A DNA stretch of 60,613 bases from Lysobacteraceae bacterium. Lineage in GTDB: Bacteria > Pseudomonadota > Gammaproteobacteria > Xanthomonadales > Xanthomonadaceae. The position numbers and the translations under genes are program-made. The notes beneath the pieces were generated by a model, which saw nothing but the letters and a program-made list of their open reading frames with translations, searched no databases and had not been told where the DNA came from. This document shows, piece after piece, positions 44,634 to 54,990 of this stretch. The stretch lies in assembly GCA_028868545.1 (NCBI GenBank), contig JAGWUF010000008.1, positions 1-60,613 of the forward strand, written 5' to 3'. The stretch's first letter is position 1. Each line of letters starts with the position of its first letter.

Positions 44634-46199
44634 ATGCAGGCATACATGCGCGGGGCCGGCGGAATTGGCGGGAGGCGGCGTGGCGGGTGGATGCTGCTGG
44701 TGGCGGTGCTGCTTGCCTGTGCCGCCTGCACGCGCGCGCCCGAGGCGGCCATGCCCGTGGCGTCGGCGGCGGCTCCGGCGGTCATGCCTGCCGGCAGTAC
44801 CGAACAGCCACGGGTGGTGGTCGCGGTACTGCCGTTCCAGGCAGCCGGCGAAGGATCGGACGCGGCCCAGGGCTTTGCCGATGGCGTGGCCAATCACTTC
44901 ACCCGGGCGATGGCGACGCTCCCGGGGGTCGCCGCGATCAGTGGCGAATCGGCCTTTCACTACCGGAACTCCAGCGAGCTCAACAGCGTGATCGGGGAGG
45001 CACTGGGTGCCAGTCATCTGCTGCACGGCAAACTGCAGCGCCAGGGCGGCGTGTTGCAGCTGGATGTCGAGCTGGTGCAGGCCGCCGACGGCAGCAGCCT
45101 GTGGTCGCAGCATTACCAGCGGGTCGATCGCGAGCTGTTTGCATTGCAGGATGAAGTGATGACGGCCCTGGCCAAGGCCGTGCAAGCCGGCCCCGTGCCA
45201 ACCCAAAAACAGGATGATCGGCCGCCGAGCGGCAACCTGGAGGCCTATGCGTCGGTGTTGCATGGAGATGATCTTGCCCTGCGCAGCGATGTCTTCAGCG
45301 CACGCCAGGCGGTGGAGGCTTACCAGCATGCCGTGGCACTGGATCCGCAGTACGCGTATGCCCATGCCCGGCTGGCCCTGGCCCTGGTGCGGCAGGTCAC
45401 CCGTTTCCCGCTGGATGAGGGTGAAACTGCGACGCAAGGCGCGCTGGCCCAGCGCAGTGCGGCCACGGCGCTGCGGCTGGCAGACAGCCTGCCCGAAGCA
45501 CAGCAGGCGATGGCGGCGTGGCTGGCCGATATCGCCCACGATCAAACGGGTGCCGTGGCGGCACTGCAGCGGGCGTTGCAGCTGCGCCCGAACGATGCGG
45601 ATCTGCTGGCGATGCTGGCGCTGCGCCAGATCGGGTTCGGACAGCTGGGCCAGGCCGTGGACAGCCTGCGGGCGGCGCTGAAGACCAACCCGCTGTCGGC
45701 GCCGACGCTGTACAGCCTGGGCAGCGTCTACCTGGGGCAGGCGGATTACCCGCAAGCCGAACATGCGCTGCAACAGGCGCTGGCACTGGCACCGGGACTG
45801 CCGCTGGCGCAGGCATTTCTGGCGATGGCGGTCTTCCAGCAGAACCGCACCGATGAAGCCATCGCCATCGCCAGACAGGAGACGGTGCCGTTGTGGCGCA
45901 GCTATGCGCTGGCCATGGCGTATTGGGCGAAGGGAGATCGAGTGCATGCCGATGAACAACTGCAGCAGTTGATCCAGCAGCATGCCGGGGACGCCGCCAC
46001 CCAGATCGCCGGGGTTTATGCCCAGCGGGATGACGAGACGCAGATGTTCCATTGGCTGGAGGAAGCGCGCCGGACGGGCGACCCCGGGCTGGCCGAGATC
46101 CGCTACATGCCGTTTGTATCGCGTTATGCCACCGATCCGCGGTTCATCGCGCTGGTCAAGGGGCAAGGGCCGCCCCCCGCGATGGCTGCGGCAAAATGA
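44634..46199 (+). CDS. TolB-like/TPR lipoprotein
   Basis: A 521-residue outer-layer lipoprotein. The signal MLLVAVLLACAAC ends in a lipobox. Residues about 50-180 form a TolB-N/FlgO-like domain (VVVAVLPFQAAGEG, FADGVANHF, LHGKLQRQGGVLQLDVELV). The rest is a run of TPR helices (AVALDPQYAYAHARLALAL, LYSLGSVYLGQADYPQAEHA). Proteins of this type usually act as scaffolds, often beside adenylate cyclase-like or CadC-like sensors, but none is adjacent. It is inserted opposite to the ybeY-corC operon. ATG 44601 is an alternative start; 44634 has GAGG upstream. Confidence 0.75.
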   Translation: MQAYMRGAGGIGGRRRGGWMLLVAVLLACAACTRAPEAAMPVASAAAPAVMPAGSTEQPRVVVAVLPFQAAGEGSDAAQGFADGVANHFTRAMATLPGVAAISGESAFHYRNSSELNSVIGEALGASHLLHGKLQRQGGVLQLDVELVQAADGSSLWSQHYQRVDRELFALQDEVMTALAKAVQAGPVPTQKQDDRPPSGNLEAYASVLHGDDLALRSDVFSARQAVEAYQHAVALDPQYAYAHARLALALVRQVTRFPLDEGETATQGALAQRSAATALRLADSLPEAQQAMAAWLADIAHDQTGAVAALQRALQLRPNDADLLAMLALRQIGFGQLGQAVDSLRAALKTNPLSAPTLYSLGSVYLGQADYPQAEHALQQALALAPGLPLAQAFLAMAVFQQNRTDEAIAIARQETVPLWRSYALAMAYWAKGDRVHADEQLQQLIQQHAGDAATQIAGVYAQRDDETQMFHWLEEARRTGDPGLAEIRYMPFVSRYATDPRFIALVKGQGPPPAMAAAK

Positions 46200-46218
46200 A
46201 GAAAAAAACGGAGCAGGC

Positions 46219-46704
46219 TCAGCGGGAGTCCTGATAGGGATCCGCGACACCCAGCCCGGCAAGGACCTCGCGTTCCAGCTGTTCCATCGCATCGGCCTCG
46301 CGCGGGTCTTCGTGATCCAGCCCCAGCAGGTGCAGGCAGCCGTGCACGGTCAGGTGGGCATAATGCGCGTTGCGCAGTTTGCCTTGCTCCTGCGCTTCGC
46401 GCGCCACCACCGGCGCGCAGATCACCAGATCCCCGAGCAGTGGCAGTTTCACGCCTCTGGGCAGCCCGGGCGGAATCTCGGCGGGAAAACTGAGCACGTT
46501 GGTGGCGTAGTCCTTGCCGCGATAGTGGCGGTTCAACGCACGGCCTTCTTCGGCATCGACCAGCCGAATGGCCAGATCGGCTTCGCGAATGCGACCGTGC
46601 AGTGCTGCCGCCACCCATTTGCGGAAGCTGGCCGCGGCCGGAATGCCCGCGCGCGGCACGGCATAGCCGACAGCAACATCGAGACGCACCGGGCCTTTGG
46701 TCAT
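46219..46704 (-). CDS. ybeY: YbeY, rRNA maturation endoribonuclease
   Basis: A 161-residue zinc enzyme needed for 16S rRNA 3' maturation and ribosome quality control. It has the zinc motif [11 protein letters not shown] (H-x3-H-x5-H) and the conserved NVLSFP and GDLVIC strands. It lies ten bases downstream of phoH, as in the ybeZ-ybeY pair of E. coli. Confidence 0.96.
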   Translation of the reverse strand: MTKGPVRLDVAVGYAVPRAGIPAAASFRKWVAAALHGRIREADLAIRLVDAEEGRALNRHYRGKDYATNVLSFPAEIPPGLPRGVKLPLLGDLVICAPVVAREAQEQGKLRNAHYAHLTVHGCLHLLGLDHEDPREADAMEQLEREVLAGLGVADPYQDSR

Positions 46705-46713
46705 GGCGGCATC

Positions 46714-47691
46714 CTACGCCTGTCCGTTGCCGGCGTCGCGCGCTTCGTAGGCATTGACGATCCGCGCCACCAGCGGGTGCCGCACCACGTCGCGGGCCTC
46801 GAAGAAGGTGAAGCTCACGCCGTCCACCCCACGCAGCACCTCCACCGCGTCCTTCAGGCCGGATTTCTGGTGCTTGGGCAAATCAACCTGGGTCAGGTCG
46901 CCGGTGATGACCGCGGTGCTGCCGAAGCCCAGCCGGGTCAGGAACATCTTCATCTGCTCGATGCTGGTGTTCTGCGCCTCGTCGAGGATCACGAACGCAT
47001 CGTTGAGGGTGCGCCCGCGCATGTAGGCCAGCGGCGCGATCTCGATGACGTTGCGCTCCAGCAGCCGCGCCACTTTTTCCACGCCCAGCATTTCGTACAG
47101 GGCGTCGTACAGCGGGCGCAGGTAGGGGTCGACCTTCTGGGTGAGATCGCCGGGCAAAAAGCCCAGCTTTTCGCCGGCTTCCACCGCCGGGCGAACGAGG
47201 ATCAGGCGCTGCACCCGCGACTGGTTCAGCGCATCCACCGCCATCGCCACCGCAAGGAAGGTCTTGCCGGTGCCGGCCGGGCCGATGCCGAAGTTGATGT
47301 CGTGGCTGGCGATTTCATGCAGGTACTTGCGCTGGTTGGCGCCGCGCCCGCGCAGGGTGCCGCGCTTGACCCGCACCGCGATGTCCTCCGGCGTCTGGCT
47401 GGCGGGCGTTGCGGGTGCGGGTTCATCCCCCACGAGCGCGCCCAGCCGCAGGTGCACGGCATGCTCGTCCAGCGGCTCGTTAGCGGCGTCGGCGTAGAGT
47501 TGGCGCAGGAAGGCTTCGGCGCGCGCGGCCGCGTCGGCATCCTCCGCCTCGATGCGGAACACGCCGCCGCGATTGGCGATGGCAACGCCAAGCCGCAGTT
47601 CGATCAGGCGCAGGTGGGCGTCGAACGGGCCGGACAGGTTGGCGAGGCGTTCGATGTCGTCGGGTTCGAGGCTGAAGTCGCGGTGTGGCAT
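46714..47691 (-). CDS. phoH: PhoH/YbeZ-family ATPase
   Basis: A 325-residue KH-PhoH type ATPase. The P-loop is [17 protein letters not shown], Walker [16 protein letters not shown], and [11 protein letters not shown] follows. It is an RNA-associated helicase-like partner of YbeY. The name PhoH reflects phosphate induction in E. coli; no Pho box was found here. Start [19 protein letters not shown], divergent from the amidohydrolase with a 114-base gap. Confidence 0.95.
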   Translation of the reverse strand: MPHRDFSLEPDDIERLANLSGPFDAHLRLIELRLGVAIANRGGVFRIEAEDADAAARAEAFLRQLYADAANEPLDEHAVHLRLGALVGDEPAPATPASQTPEDIAVRVKRGTLRGRGANQRKYLHEIASHDINFGIGPAGTGKTFLAVAMAVDALNQSRVQRLILVRPAVEAGEKLGFLPGDLTQKVDPYLRPLYDALYEMLGVEKVARLLERNVIEIAPLAYMRGRTLNDAFVILDEAQNTSIEQMKMFLTRLGFGSTAVITGDLTQVDLPKHQKSGLKDAVEVLRGVDGVSFTFFEARDVVRHPLVARIVNAYEARDAGNGQA

Positions 47692-47805
47692 AGGCCGGGC
47701 AGAGTAGCGCGGCGGCGGCCTGCCCGCCACGTTGCGGCAGCGCGGCTTGCCTCGCGTTGGCGGCTTGCCGCATTGTTTCCGGATCATTCGTTTTCGGGAA
47801 TCGAG

Positions 47806-49461
47806 ATGCGCAAACTCACCTGTGCCCTGCTGCTGGCGCTTGCCGCGGCGCCACTGTCGGCTGCCGATGTCACCGTGCTGACCGCCCACCGCATCCACAC
47901 CATGGACGCCGCGCGCCCGCAGGCGCAGGCGTTGGCCTTCGATGGGTCAGGCAAGGTGCTCGACGTCGGCGATGCGAAGGACGTTCTGGCGCGCCATCCG
48001 GGCGCGAAGCGGCTCGACGTGGGCAGCGCCACGGTGGTGCCGGGGCTGATCGACGCGCACGGCCACATGTCCGGGCTGGGCTGGGCGATGCTGACCGCCG
48101 ATCTGGTGGACACCGCCAGCAAGGCCGAAATCCTCGAACGGCTGCGCGCCAAGGAAAAGGAACTGAAACCGGGCGAATGGCTGGTCGGCCGCGGCTGGGA
48201 CCAGAACGATTGGCCGGAGAAGGCGTTCCCGACTGCCGCCGACCTGGATGCCGCCTTCCCCGACCGCCCGGTCTGGCTGTCGCGCATCGACGGCCACGCC
48301 GGCTGGGCCAACAGCGCCGCGATGCGTGCGGTGCAGCGCGACCTGTCCGGCGACTGGCAGCCCGACGGCGGCAGCATCCGCCGCGACGGCAAGGGCCAGC
48401 CGACCGGCGTGTTCATCGACAACGCGATGGCGCTGGTCGATGCCGTGCAGCCCGCCGCCAGCGAAGCCGCCGCCGAGAAGGCGCTGATGCTGGGCATGCG
48501 CGCGGCGGTCGAGCACGGCCTGACCGGCGTGCATGACGCCGGCATCCCGTTGGCGGAATTGCAGCGCTACCAGCGCCTCGCCGACCGCGGTCAGCTGCCG
48601 CTGCGCGTCTATGCGATGGCCGACGGCAATGCCGCGGCGCTGGAATCCCTGTGCGCCAACGGCCTGTATCGGCATCCGTCCGGCCGCCTGCAGATGCGTG
48701 CGGTCAAGCTGTATGCCGACGGCGCGCTGGGCAGCCGCGGCGCGGCGATGCTTGCGGACTACAGCGACGACCACGGCAACCGCGGCCTGCTGGTGATGTC
48801 GCCCGAGGAGCTGGCTGCCGCTGCCGCCAAGGCGCACCGCTGCGGCGTGCAGGTGGCCACCCATGCCATCGGCGACCGCGGCAACCGGATCGTGCTGGAT
48901 GCCTACGCCCGCGAGCTGGGCAAGGATGCGGCCGGCGACCATCGCTGGCGCATCGAGCACGCGCAGATCCTCTCGCACGAGGATCTGCCGCGGCTGGCGC
49001 AGCTGCACGTCATCGCCTCGATGCAGCCCACCCACGCCACCAGCGACATGCCGTGGGCGGAAGACCGGGTGGGGCCGCAGCGCATCGTCGGCGCGTATGC
49101 CTGGCGGCAACTGCGCGACGCCGGCACCCATCTCGCCTTGGGCTCTGATTTTCCGGTGGAATCGGTGGATCCGCGCCTCGGCCTGTATTCGGCGGTGACG
49201 CGTGCCGACGGCAAGGGCCTGCCGGTGGGCGGCTGGTATCCGGACGAGAAGCTGACTGCGTTCGAGGCGCTGCGCGGATTCACGCTGGAAGCGGCCTACG
49301 CCGGTTTTGCCGAAAACGAGATCGGCAGCCTTGCCGCCGGCAAGCGCGCCGATTTCGTGGTGCTGGCCGAAGACCCGCTGGCAGTGCCGGACGCGGCCCT
49401 GCGCACGCTGACGGTCAAGGCCACCTACGTGGACGGCAAGCCGGTGTTCGAGGCACATTGA
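47806..49461 (+). CDS. Secreted amidohydrolase (YtcJ-like, amidohydrolase-3 family)
   Basis: A 551-residue amidohydrolase with a signal peptide ([20 protein letters not shown]). Metal motifs: [10 protein letters not shown] (HxH), Lys in [25 protein letters not shown] and the Asp of LGSDFPVES, so the binuclear site is complete. Such enzymes hydrolyse amide or ester bonds of varied substrates; none can be named. It lies opposite to the phoH and miaB genes and splits the usual miaB-ybeZ linkage. Confidence 0.88.
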   Translation: MRKLTCALLLALAAAPLSAADVTVLTAHRIHTMDAARPQAQALAFDGSGKVLDVGDAKDVLARHPGAKRLDVGSATVVPGLIDAHGHMSGLGWAMLTADLVDTASKAEILERLRAKEKELKPGEWLVGRGWDQNDWPEKAFPTAADLDAAFPDRPVWLSRIDGHAGWANSAAMRAVQRDLSGDWQPDGGSIRRDGKGQPTGVFIDNAMALVDAVQPAASEAAAEKALMLGMRAAVEHGLTGVHDAGIPLAELQRYQRLADRGQLPLRVYAMADGNAAALESLCANGLYRHPSGRLQMRAVKLYADGALGSRGAAMLADYSDDHGNRGLLVMSPEELAAAAAKAHRCGVQVATHAIGDRGNRIVLDAYARELGKDAAGDHRWRIEHAQILSHEDLPRLAQLHVIASMQPTHATSDMPWAEDRVGPQRIVGAYAWRQLRDAGTHLALGSDFPVESVDPRLGLYSAVTRADGKGLPVGGWYPDEKLTAFEALRGFTLEAAYAGFAENEIGSLAAGKRADFVVLAEDPLAVPDAALRTLTVKATYVDGKPVFEAH

Positions 49462-49492
49462 TGTCGAGGCAGTGGGTGGCCGAATGACAAAC

Positions 49493-49604
49493 CCATCCCC
49501 ACCCAACCCTCCCCTTGAAGGGGAGGGCTTGCGCATCGTTTCGGTCAGCATGCGCTGGGTTTGAAACTCCTTCCCCTTCAAGGGGGAGGTTGGGAGGGGG
49601 ATGG
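49493..49604. repeat. Composite inverted intergenic element (MITE-like), 112 bp
   Basis: The left arm (49493-49527) and right arm (49569-49604) are imperfect inverted copies of about 35 bases. Each contains the palindromic core CCCCTT(G/C)AAGGGG with flanking CCATCCCC and CCCAACC(C/T). A 41-base spacer lies between them. It has no coding capacity and sits between the convergent amidohydrolase and miaB genes. The layout resembles a REP doublet or MITE and could end both transcripts. Confidence 0.75.
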
Positions 49605-49640
49605 ATTGCAGCAAGGGAGTCCTTGCCGTGAAGAAAACCA

Positions 49641-51050
49641 TCAATCCGCCGTCAGCACCCGCCCGCGCAGCGAATTGCTCAGCGCGGCGGTGATTTCCAC
49701 GTCCACGAATTGGCCGATCAGGCGCGGGTGCGCGGGGAAATTCACCGAGCGCATGTTCTCGGTCTTGCCGGTCAGCTCGTTCGGATCCTTGCGCGACGGG
49801 CCTTCCACCAGCACGGTCTGCACGCTGCCCACCATCGCTTGCGAAATCGTCGCCGCATGCGCGCTGATGTGCTTCTGCAGCCGATCCAGCCGCGCGTGCT
49901 TCTCCTCGCTGGTGGTGTTGTCTTCCAGATCGGCGGCGGGCGTGCCGGGGCGGCGCGAATAGATGAAGGAAAAACTCTGGTCGAAGCCCACGTCTTCGAT
50001 CAGGCGCATGGTTTTCTCGAAATCCGCCTCGGTCTCGCCCGGGAAGCCGACGATGAAGTCCGACGACACCGAGATGTCCGGCCGCACCGCGCGCAGCTTG
50101 CGGATCTTCTGCTTGAACTCCAGCGCGGTGTAGCCGCGCTTCATCGCCGACAGGATGCGGTCGGAACCGGCCTGCACCGGCAGATGCAGGTAGTTGGCCA
50201 GCTTGGGCACGTCGCGATAGGCCTCGACCAGCGAATCGGAGAACTCCAGCGGGTGCGAGGTGGTGAAGCGGATCCGGCCGATGCCGTCGATTTCGGCAAT
50301 GGCGCGGATCAGCAGGCCCAGGTCGGCGACGTTGCCGTCATCGTCCAGCGGCCCGCGATAGGCATTCACGTTCTGGCCCAGCAGGTTGACCTCGCGCACG
50401 CCCTGCGCGGCCAGTTCGGCCACTTCGGTCAGCACCGACTCGAACGGACGGCTGATTTCCTCGCCGCGGGTGTAGGGCACCACGCAGTACGAGCAGTACT
50501 TGCTGCAGCCTTCCATGATCGAGACGAACGCGGTCGGGCCTTCCGCGCGCGGCTCGGGCAGGCGGTCGAACTTCTCGATCTCGGGGAAGCTGATGTCCAC
50601 CTGCGGCTGGCCGGATTCGCGCCGCCCGCGCAGCAGCTCCGGCAGCCGGTGCAGGGTCTGCGGGCCGAACACCAGGTCGACGTAGGGCGCGCGATCGAGG
50701 ATGGCCGCGCCTTCCTGCGAGGCCACGCAGCCGCCGACGCCGATGAGGATCGGGCGATCACCTTTCTTCAGGCTCTTCCAGCGGCCCAGCTGGCTGAACA
50801 CCTTCTCCTGCGCTTTTTCGCGGATCGAGCAGGTATTGATCAGGATCACGTCGGCTTCTTCGGCGTTCGTGGTCAATTCCATGCCTTCTTCGGCGTGCAG
50901 CACGTCGGCCATGCGGGCCGAGTCGTACTCGTTCATCTGGCAGCCGTGGGTCTGGATGTAGAGCTTTTTGGCCGGCGTCGAGCCATCGGCAGGCTTTTTT
51001 GCGCCGGTGCGGGCGGCAGGCGGCAAGGGCAGGGGGTGCAGGTCGGTCAT
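49641..51050 (-). CDS. miaB: MiaB, tRNA-2-methylthio-N6-isopentenyladenosine synthase
   Basis: A 469-residue radical-SAM methylthiotransferase acting on A37 of tRNAs reading UNN codons. The N-terminal UPF0004 domain carries [13 protein letters not shown] and NTCSIREKA with the auxiliary cluster cysteines. The SAM cluster motif is CSKYCSYC, and a C-terminal TRAM domain ([19 protein letters not shown]) binds RNA. In E. coli miaB heads the ybeZ-ybeY-ybeX-lnt operon; here it is upstream of phoH on the same strand but with the amidohydrolase gene between. Confidence 0.96.
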   Translation of the reverse strand: MTDLHPLPLPPAARTGAKKPADGSTPAKKLYIQTHGCQMNEYDSARMADVLHAEEGMELTTNAEEADVILINTCSIREKAQEKVFSQLGRWKSLKKGDRPILIGVGGCVASQEGAAILDRAPYVDLVFGPQTLHRLPELLRGRRESGQPQVDISFPEIEKFDRLPEPRAEGPTAFVSIMEGCSKYCSYCVVPYTRGEEISRPFESVLTEVAELAAQGVREVNLLGQNVNAYRGPLDDDGNVADLGLLIRAIAEIDGIGRIRFTTSHPLEFSDSLVEAYRDVPKLANYLHLPVQAGSDRILSAMKRGYTALEFKQKIRKLRAVRPDISVSSDFIVGFPGETEADFEKTMRLIEDVGFDQSFSFIYSRRPGTPAADLEDNTTSEEKHARLDRLQKHISAHAATISQAMVGSVQTVLVEGPSRKDPNELTGKTENMRSVNFPAHPRLIGQFVDVEITAALSNSLRGRVLTAD

Positions 51051-51179
51051 GGCGGGCTCCGGGGGCGCGGCGGGTAGTCCGGGCCGGGGTGGGAAACGGC
51101 CATTTTAGCGGCAGTGCCGACATCGTTGTGGAGAATCAAGAGCTTGCGTTCTCGTAATGATGGCGCAAGACTGCCGGGT

Positions 51180-52148
51180 ATGAAGGGGAAGGCCGCCATC
51201 CTGATCGCGCTGTGCCTGCTGGCCGGGCCCGCCCTGGCCGGCCAGGTGTACCGCTGCGACACCGGGGCCGGCATCACCAGTTACGGCAGCAAGCGCGTTG
51301 CCGGCGCCAGCTGCAAGCTGGTGGGGAATTTCCCCAATCGGGCCGCCGCCGCGCGCAAGCACAAGCGGCCTGCACCAGTGACGGCGCCCGTGTCGGTGCC
51401 GGCAGCCGGCGCTGTTTCACAGACGCCGCAGGTGGCTGCAGAGTCCAGGCCGGCTGCGGCATCGGCATCGGCTGTGCCGGTCTTGACGGCCCCGCTGGTG
51501 CCGGTCGTGGCCGCTCCTGTTCCGGCGGCACCGCGGCTGATTCGCGGGCAGGTGTATGCCTATGTCGGCAAGGACGGGGTTCGCAATTACAGCAGTGCGC
51601 GACCGGTCGGCGTGGCGGCCGCGGCGGTGCGCACCATCCCGTACAGTTACATGGAGACCTGCTACGCCTGTGGTGTGTTGCCGGGGCTGAATTTCCGCAG
51701 CCTGCGCCTGAATACCACCGCCTATCAGGATGAAATCCGCGCCGCCGCGCGTGAACACGGGGTGGAAGAGGCGATCGTGCGCGCCATCATCCATGCCGAA
51801 TCGGCCTTCAATCCCAACGCGTTGTCGCGCGTGGGGGCGCAGGGCCTGATGCAGCTGATGCCGGGAACCGCCCGCCGGTTCGGGGTCAGTGATGCCTTCA
51901 ATGCCGGCCAGAACATTCGCGGCGGGGTGCAGTATCTGGCCTTCCTGCTCAAGCGCTTCAACGGCAATCTGACGCTGGCCGCTGCCGGCTACAATGCCGG
52001 GGAAGGGGCGGTGGACAAATACGGCGGCGTGCCGCCGTACAGTGAAACCCAGCGGTATGTGCAGCGCGTGGCGATCCTGGCCGAGCGGTACCGGAGTGGA
52101 TTGAACCCGGTGGCCTTGCCAAGTCAGGGCGGATTGTCGGCTCGTTAA
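51180..52148 (+). CDS. Secreted lytic murein transglycosylase (SLT domain)
   Basis: A 322-residue periplasmic enzyme cleaving peptidoglycan with 1,6-anhydro product. The signal is MKGKAAILIALCLLAGPALA. A DUF4124-like segment (QVYRCDTGAGITSYGSKRVA) and an Ala/Pro/Val-rich linker lead to an SLT domain: catalytic Glu in IIHAESAFNPNALS, GLMQLMPGTARRFGV, and AGYNAGEGAVDKYGG. It precedes petABC by 90 bases and is divergent from miaB. Confidence 0.93.
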   Translation: MKGKAAILIALCLLAGPALAGQVYRCDTGAGITSYGSKRVAGASCKLVGNFPNRAAAARKHKRPAPVTAPVSVPAAGAVSQTPQVAAESRPAAASASAVPVLTAPLVPVVAAPVPAAPRLIRGQVYAYVGKDGVRNYSSARPVGVAAAAVRTIPYSYMETCYACGVLPGLNFRSLRLNTTAYQDEIRAAAREHGVEEAIVRAIIHAESAFNPNALSRVGAQGLMQLMPGTARRFGVSDAFNAGQNIRGGVQYLAFLLKRFNGNLTLAAAGYNAGEGAVDKYGGVPPYSETQRYVQRVAILAERYRSGLNPVALPSQGGLSAR

Positions 52149-52163
52149 GGCTTCCGTTACACT
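52134..52163 (+). promoter_or_regulatory. Possible petABC promoter
   Basis: TTGTCG (52134-52139), an 18-base spacer and TACACT (52158-52163) lie upstream of petA, the -35 overlapping the end of the transglycosylase gene. Match is moderate. Confidence 0.35.
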
Positions 52164-52238
52164 TGCCCGTCTTTTGCGGTTGGCCGGCTTCGAGCGGGTG
52201 GCCGCAAGTGTGTCCAGATTTCCTATTCGGAGTGCGGG

Positions 52239-52853
52239 ATGGCCAACGATGAGGTCAATACCGGCAGGCGCCGGTTCCTCACCGCGACGACTGCGGTGGT
52301 GGGGGCGGTGGGTGCCGGGTTTGCGGCAGTACCGTTCATCAAGTCGTGGAGCCCCAGTGCGCGGGCGCGGTTTGCGGGCGCGCCCGTGACCCAGGACATC
52401 AGCGCCTTGCCTGATGGCCAGCAACTGGTGATCAACTGGCGCGGCCAGCCGATCTACATCGCCCGTCGCACCAAGGCGATGCTGGATATCATGAAAACGC
52501 TGGAACCGACCCTGGCCGATCCCGATTCGGCCAATGTCGACCAGCAGCCGAGTTATGCGCAGAACCCCACCCGTTCGATCAAGCCCGAAATTTCGGTGCT
52601 GGTGGGCGTGTGCACCCATCTGGGTTGCGCGCCGGAGTTCCTGCCGGAAGTGAAGCCTGAACCGTTCGACCCGAACTGGAAGGGGGGGTATTTCTGCCCT
52701 TGCCACAAATCACGTTATGACCTGGCCGGGCGCGTGCTGAAGGCGCAGCCGGCGCCGGCCAACCTGCCGGTGCCTCCGTACCACTTCGAGAACGACAACA
52801 CCCTGGTCATCGGTGTTGATCCCAGCTCGTCAAACAGCGCGGGAGCTGCGTAA
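52239..52853 (+). CDS. petA: PetA, Rieske iron-sulfur subunit of cytochrome bc1
   Basis: A 204-residue subunit of ubiquinol:cytochrome c reductase. A twin-arginine-like stretch (NTGRRRFLTATTAVV) precedes the membrane anchor. The 2Fe-2S ligands lie in CTHLGC (125-130) and CPCHKS (153-158). The second motif is usually CPCHGS; Lys at the fifth position is a local change. The strong Shine-Dalgarno GGAGTGCGGG precedes the ATG. petB begins three bases after the stop. Confidence 0.95.
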   Translation: MANDEVNTGRRRFLTATTAVVGAVGAGFAAVPFIKSWSPSARARFAGAPVTQDISALPDGQQLVINWRGQPIYIARRTKAMLDIMKTLEPTLADPDSANVDQQPSYAQNPTRSIKPEISVLVGVCTHLGCAPEFLPEVKPEPFDPNWKGGYFCPCHKSRYDLAGRVLKAQPAPANLPVPPYHFENDNTLVIGVDPSSSNSAGAA

Positions 52854-52856
52854 ACC

Positions 52857-54140
52857 ATGACGAACAAGATCGTGCAGACCGCCTGCAATGCGGCCAATGG
52901 CGTGATGGATTGGGTCAACCAGCGGGCCCCCGGCATGATGCCGGCGTACCGCAAGCACATGACCGAGTACTACGCGCCGAAGAATTTCAACATCTGGTAC
53001 ATCTTCGGCGTGCTGTCGATGGTGGCACTGGTCAACCAGATCGTCACCGGCATCTTCCTGACCATGCACTTCAAGCCCAGCGCGGCGGAAGCCTTCGGTT
53101 CGGTCGAATACATCATGCGCGATGTCGACTGGGGCTGGCTGATCCGCTACATGCACAGCACCGGCGCGTCGCTGTTCTTCATCGTCATCTACCTGCACAT
53201 GTTCCGCGGGTTGATGTACGGCAGCTACAAGAAGCCGCGCGAGCTGGTGTGGCTGCTGGGCATGGTGATCTATCTGGTGCTGATGGCCGAGGCCTTCATG
53301 GGCTACGTGCTGCCGTGGGGCCAGATGTCGTACTGGGGCGCCAAGGTCATCATCTCGTTGTTCGGTGCGATCCCGGTGATTGGTACCGGTTTGACCGAGT
53401 GGATCATGGGTGATTTCAACCCCGGCGATGCCACCTTGAACCGCTTCTTCGCCCTGCACGTCATTGCATTGCCGCTGGTGCTGCTGCTGCTGGTGGTGCT
53501 GCACATCTTCGCCCTGCACGAAGTGGGCTCCAACAACCCCGACGGCGTGGAAATCAAGAAGGGTCCGAAGGGCAACCGCTGGTCCGAGAAGGCGCCCGCC
53601 GACGGCATTCCTTTCCATCCGTACTACACGGTGAAGGACACGTTCTACGTCGCCTGCTTCCTGATCATCGCCGCCTTCATCATCTTCTTCGCCCCCACCT
53701 TCGGCGGCTGGTTCCTGGAGCATGACAACTTCACCGAGGCCAACCCGCTGGTGACGCCGGCACACATCAAGCCGGTCTGGTACTTCACCCCGTACTACGC
53801 CATGCTGCGCGTGATTCCCTCGTTCTTCGGAATCAAGCTGTGGGGTGTGCTGGTGATGTTCGGCGCGATCGTGATGCTGTTCCTGGTGCCGTGGCTGGAC
53901 AAGTCGCCGGTCAAGTCCTACCGCTATCGCGGCGCGCTGAGCTGGGGCATGCTGTTGATGTTCGCGGTCAGCTTCCTGTGGCTGGCAAAGATCGGCGCCG
54001 GCCCGGGCACCGACCCGGTGGAAGCCATCATCGGTCGCGTGCTGACCTTCCTCTATTTCGCTTTCTTCATCACCATGCCGGTCTGGTCCAAGCTGGACAA
54101 GACCAAGCCGGTGCCGGAACGGGTGACGATGCATGACTAA
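52857..54140 (+). CDS. petB: PetB, cytochrome b subunit of bc1
   Basis: A 427-residue integral membrane subunit with eight TMs. Haem-binding His pairs appear in RYMHSTGASLFF and FALHVIALPLVLLLLVVLH, with GYVLPWGQMSYWGAKV for the Qo site and a PEWY-equivalent KPVWYFTPYYAMLR (PVWY). It conducts the Q cycle with PetA and PetC. Its end overlaps the petC start by eight bases. Confidence 0.96.
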   Translation: MTNKIVQTACNAANGVMDWVNQRAPGMMPAYRKHMTEYYAPKNFNIWYIFGVLSMVALVNQIVTGIFLTMHFKPSAAEAFGSVEYIMRDVDWGWLIRYMHSTGASLFFIVIYLHMFRGLMYGSYKKPRELVWLLGMVIYLVLMAEAFMGYVLPWGQMSYWGAKVIISLFGAIPVIGTGLTEWIMGDFNPGDATLNRFFALHVIALPLVLLLLVVLHIFALHEVGSNNPDGVEIKKGPKGNRWSEKAPADGIPFHPYYTVKDTFYVACFLIIAAFIIFFAPTFGGWFLEHDNFTEANPLVTPAHIKPVWYFTPYYAMLRVIPSFFGIKLWGVLVMFGAIVMLFLVPWLDKSPVKSYRYRGALSWGMLLMFAVSFLWLAKIGAGPGTDPVEAIIGRVLTFLYFAFFITMPVWSKLDKTKPVPERVTMHD

Positions 54141-54876
54141 GAATTTCCTGTCCCGCGCGGCGGTGTTCGCTGCCGGCCTGCTGTTGTCCGCCTCGGTCTT
54201 CGCCAATGCAGGCGGCAACCTGCAGCAGTCGGGCACCGACCTGGGCGACAAGGCCTCGCTGCAACGCGGTGCCGCGTCGTTCATGAACTACTGCAGCGGC
54301 TGTCACTCGCTGAAATACCTGCGTTATGCACGGATCGGCGAGGATCTGGGCCTGACCGAAGCCGAGGTGATGCAGAACCTCAATTTCAGCGGCGGCAAGA
54401 TCGGTGACCACGTGCTGTCGGCGATGCCGCCGGCGTTGGCGACGTCGGCCTTCGGCAAGGCCCCGCCGGATCTGAGCGTGACCGCCCGCGTACGCGGCAG
54501 CGACTGGATCTACACCTATCTGAAGTCGTTCTATCTGGATGAGAGCCGTCCGGTGGGCTGGAACAACACCTTGTTCCCGAACGCCTCGATGCCCAACCCG
54601 TTGTGGGAATTGCAGGGTATCCAGCAGCCGGTATTCGGCAAGAAGACCGAGACTGGTGACTTGCCGGTGGAGGGCTTCACCATCAGCCAGCCCGGCCGGC
54701 AGAATGCCCAGCAGTTCGATCAGACCGTGCGCGACATCACCGCGTTCCTGGAATATGCCGGCGAGCCGGCGGCCCTGAAGCGCCAGAACGTGGGCGTCTG
54801 GGCGATCCTGTTCCTGGTGTTCTTTGCCTTCATGGCGTGGTTGTTGAAGCACGAATACTGGCGCGACGTTCACTGA
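54133..54876 (+). CDS. petC: PetC, cytochrome c1 subunit of bc1
   Basis: A 247-residue periplasmic haem protein with a signal (FLSRAAVFAAGLLLSASVFA), the covalent haem site CSGCHS (Cys54, Cys57, His58), the axial Met region SMPNPLWELQG, and a C-terminal anchor (GVWAILFLVFFAFMAWLLKH). It passes electrons from PetA to soluble cytochrome c. petABC is the complete three-subunit bacterial bc1 complex. Confidence 0.95.
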   Translation: MTKNFLSRAAVFAAGLLLSASVFANAGGNLQQSGTDLGDKASLQRGAASFMNYCSGCHSLKYLRYARIGEDLGLTEAEVMQNLNFSGGKIGDHVLSAMPPALATSAFGKAPPDLSVTARVRGSDWIYTYLKSFYLDESRPVGWNNTLFPNASMPNPLWELQGIQQPVFGKKTETGDLPVEGFTISQPGRQNAQQFDQTVRDITAFLEYAGEPAALKRQNVGVWAILFLVFFAFMAWLLKHEYWRDVH

Positions 54877-54990
54877 CCTGGTGGTCGCGGCAAGGATGCC
54901 CGTCGCGAGAACGTCGCTTGGTGGCGATTGCCCGCATCCTGCGGGCAGCGCAGGTGCACCTGGCAGCATCCGGGTGCGGGGGTAAACCTG

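Noticed and set aside
45982..47805. In-frame upstream extension of the amidohydrolase through ybeY/phoH
   Set aside because: The signal peptide begins at MRKLTCALL (47806) and the upstream part is antisense to ybeY and phoH.
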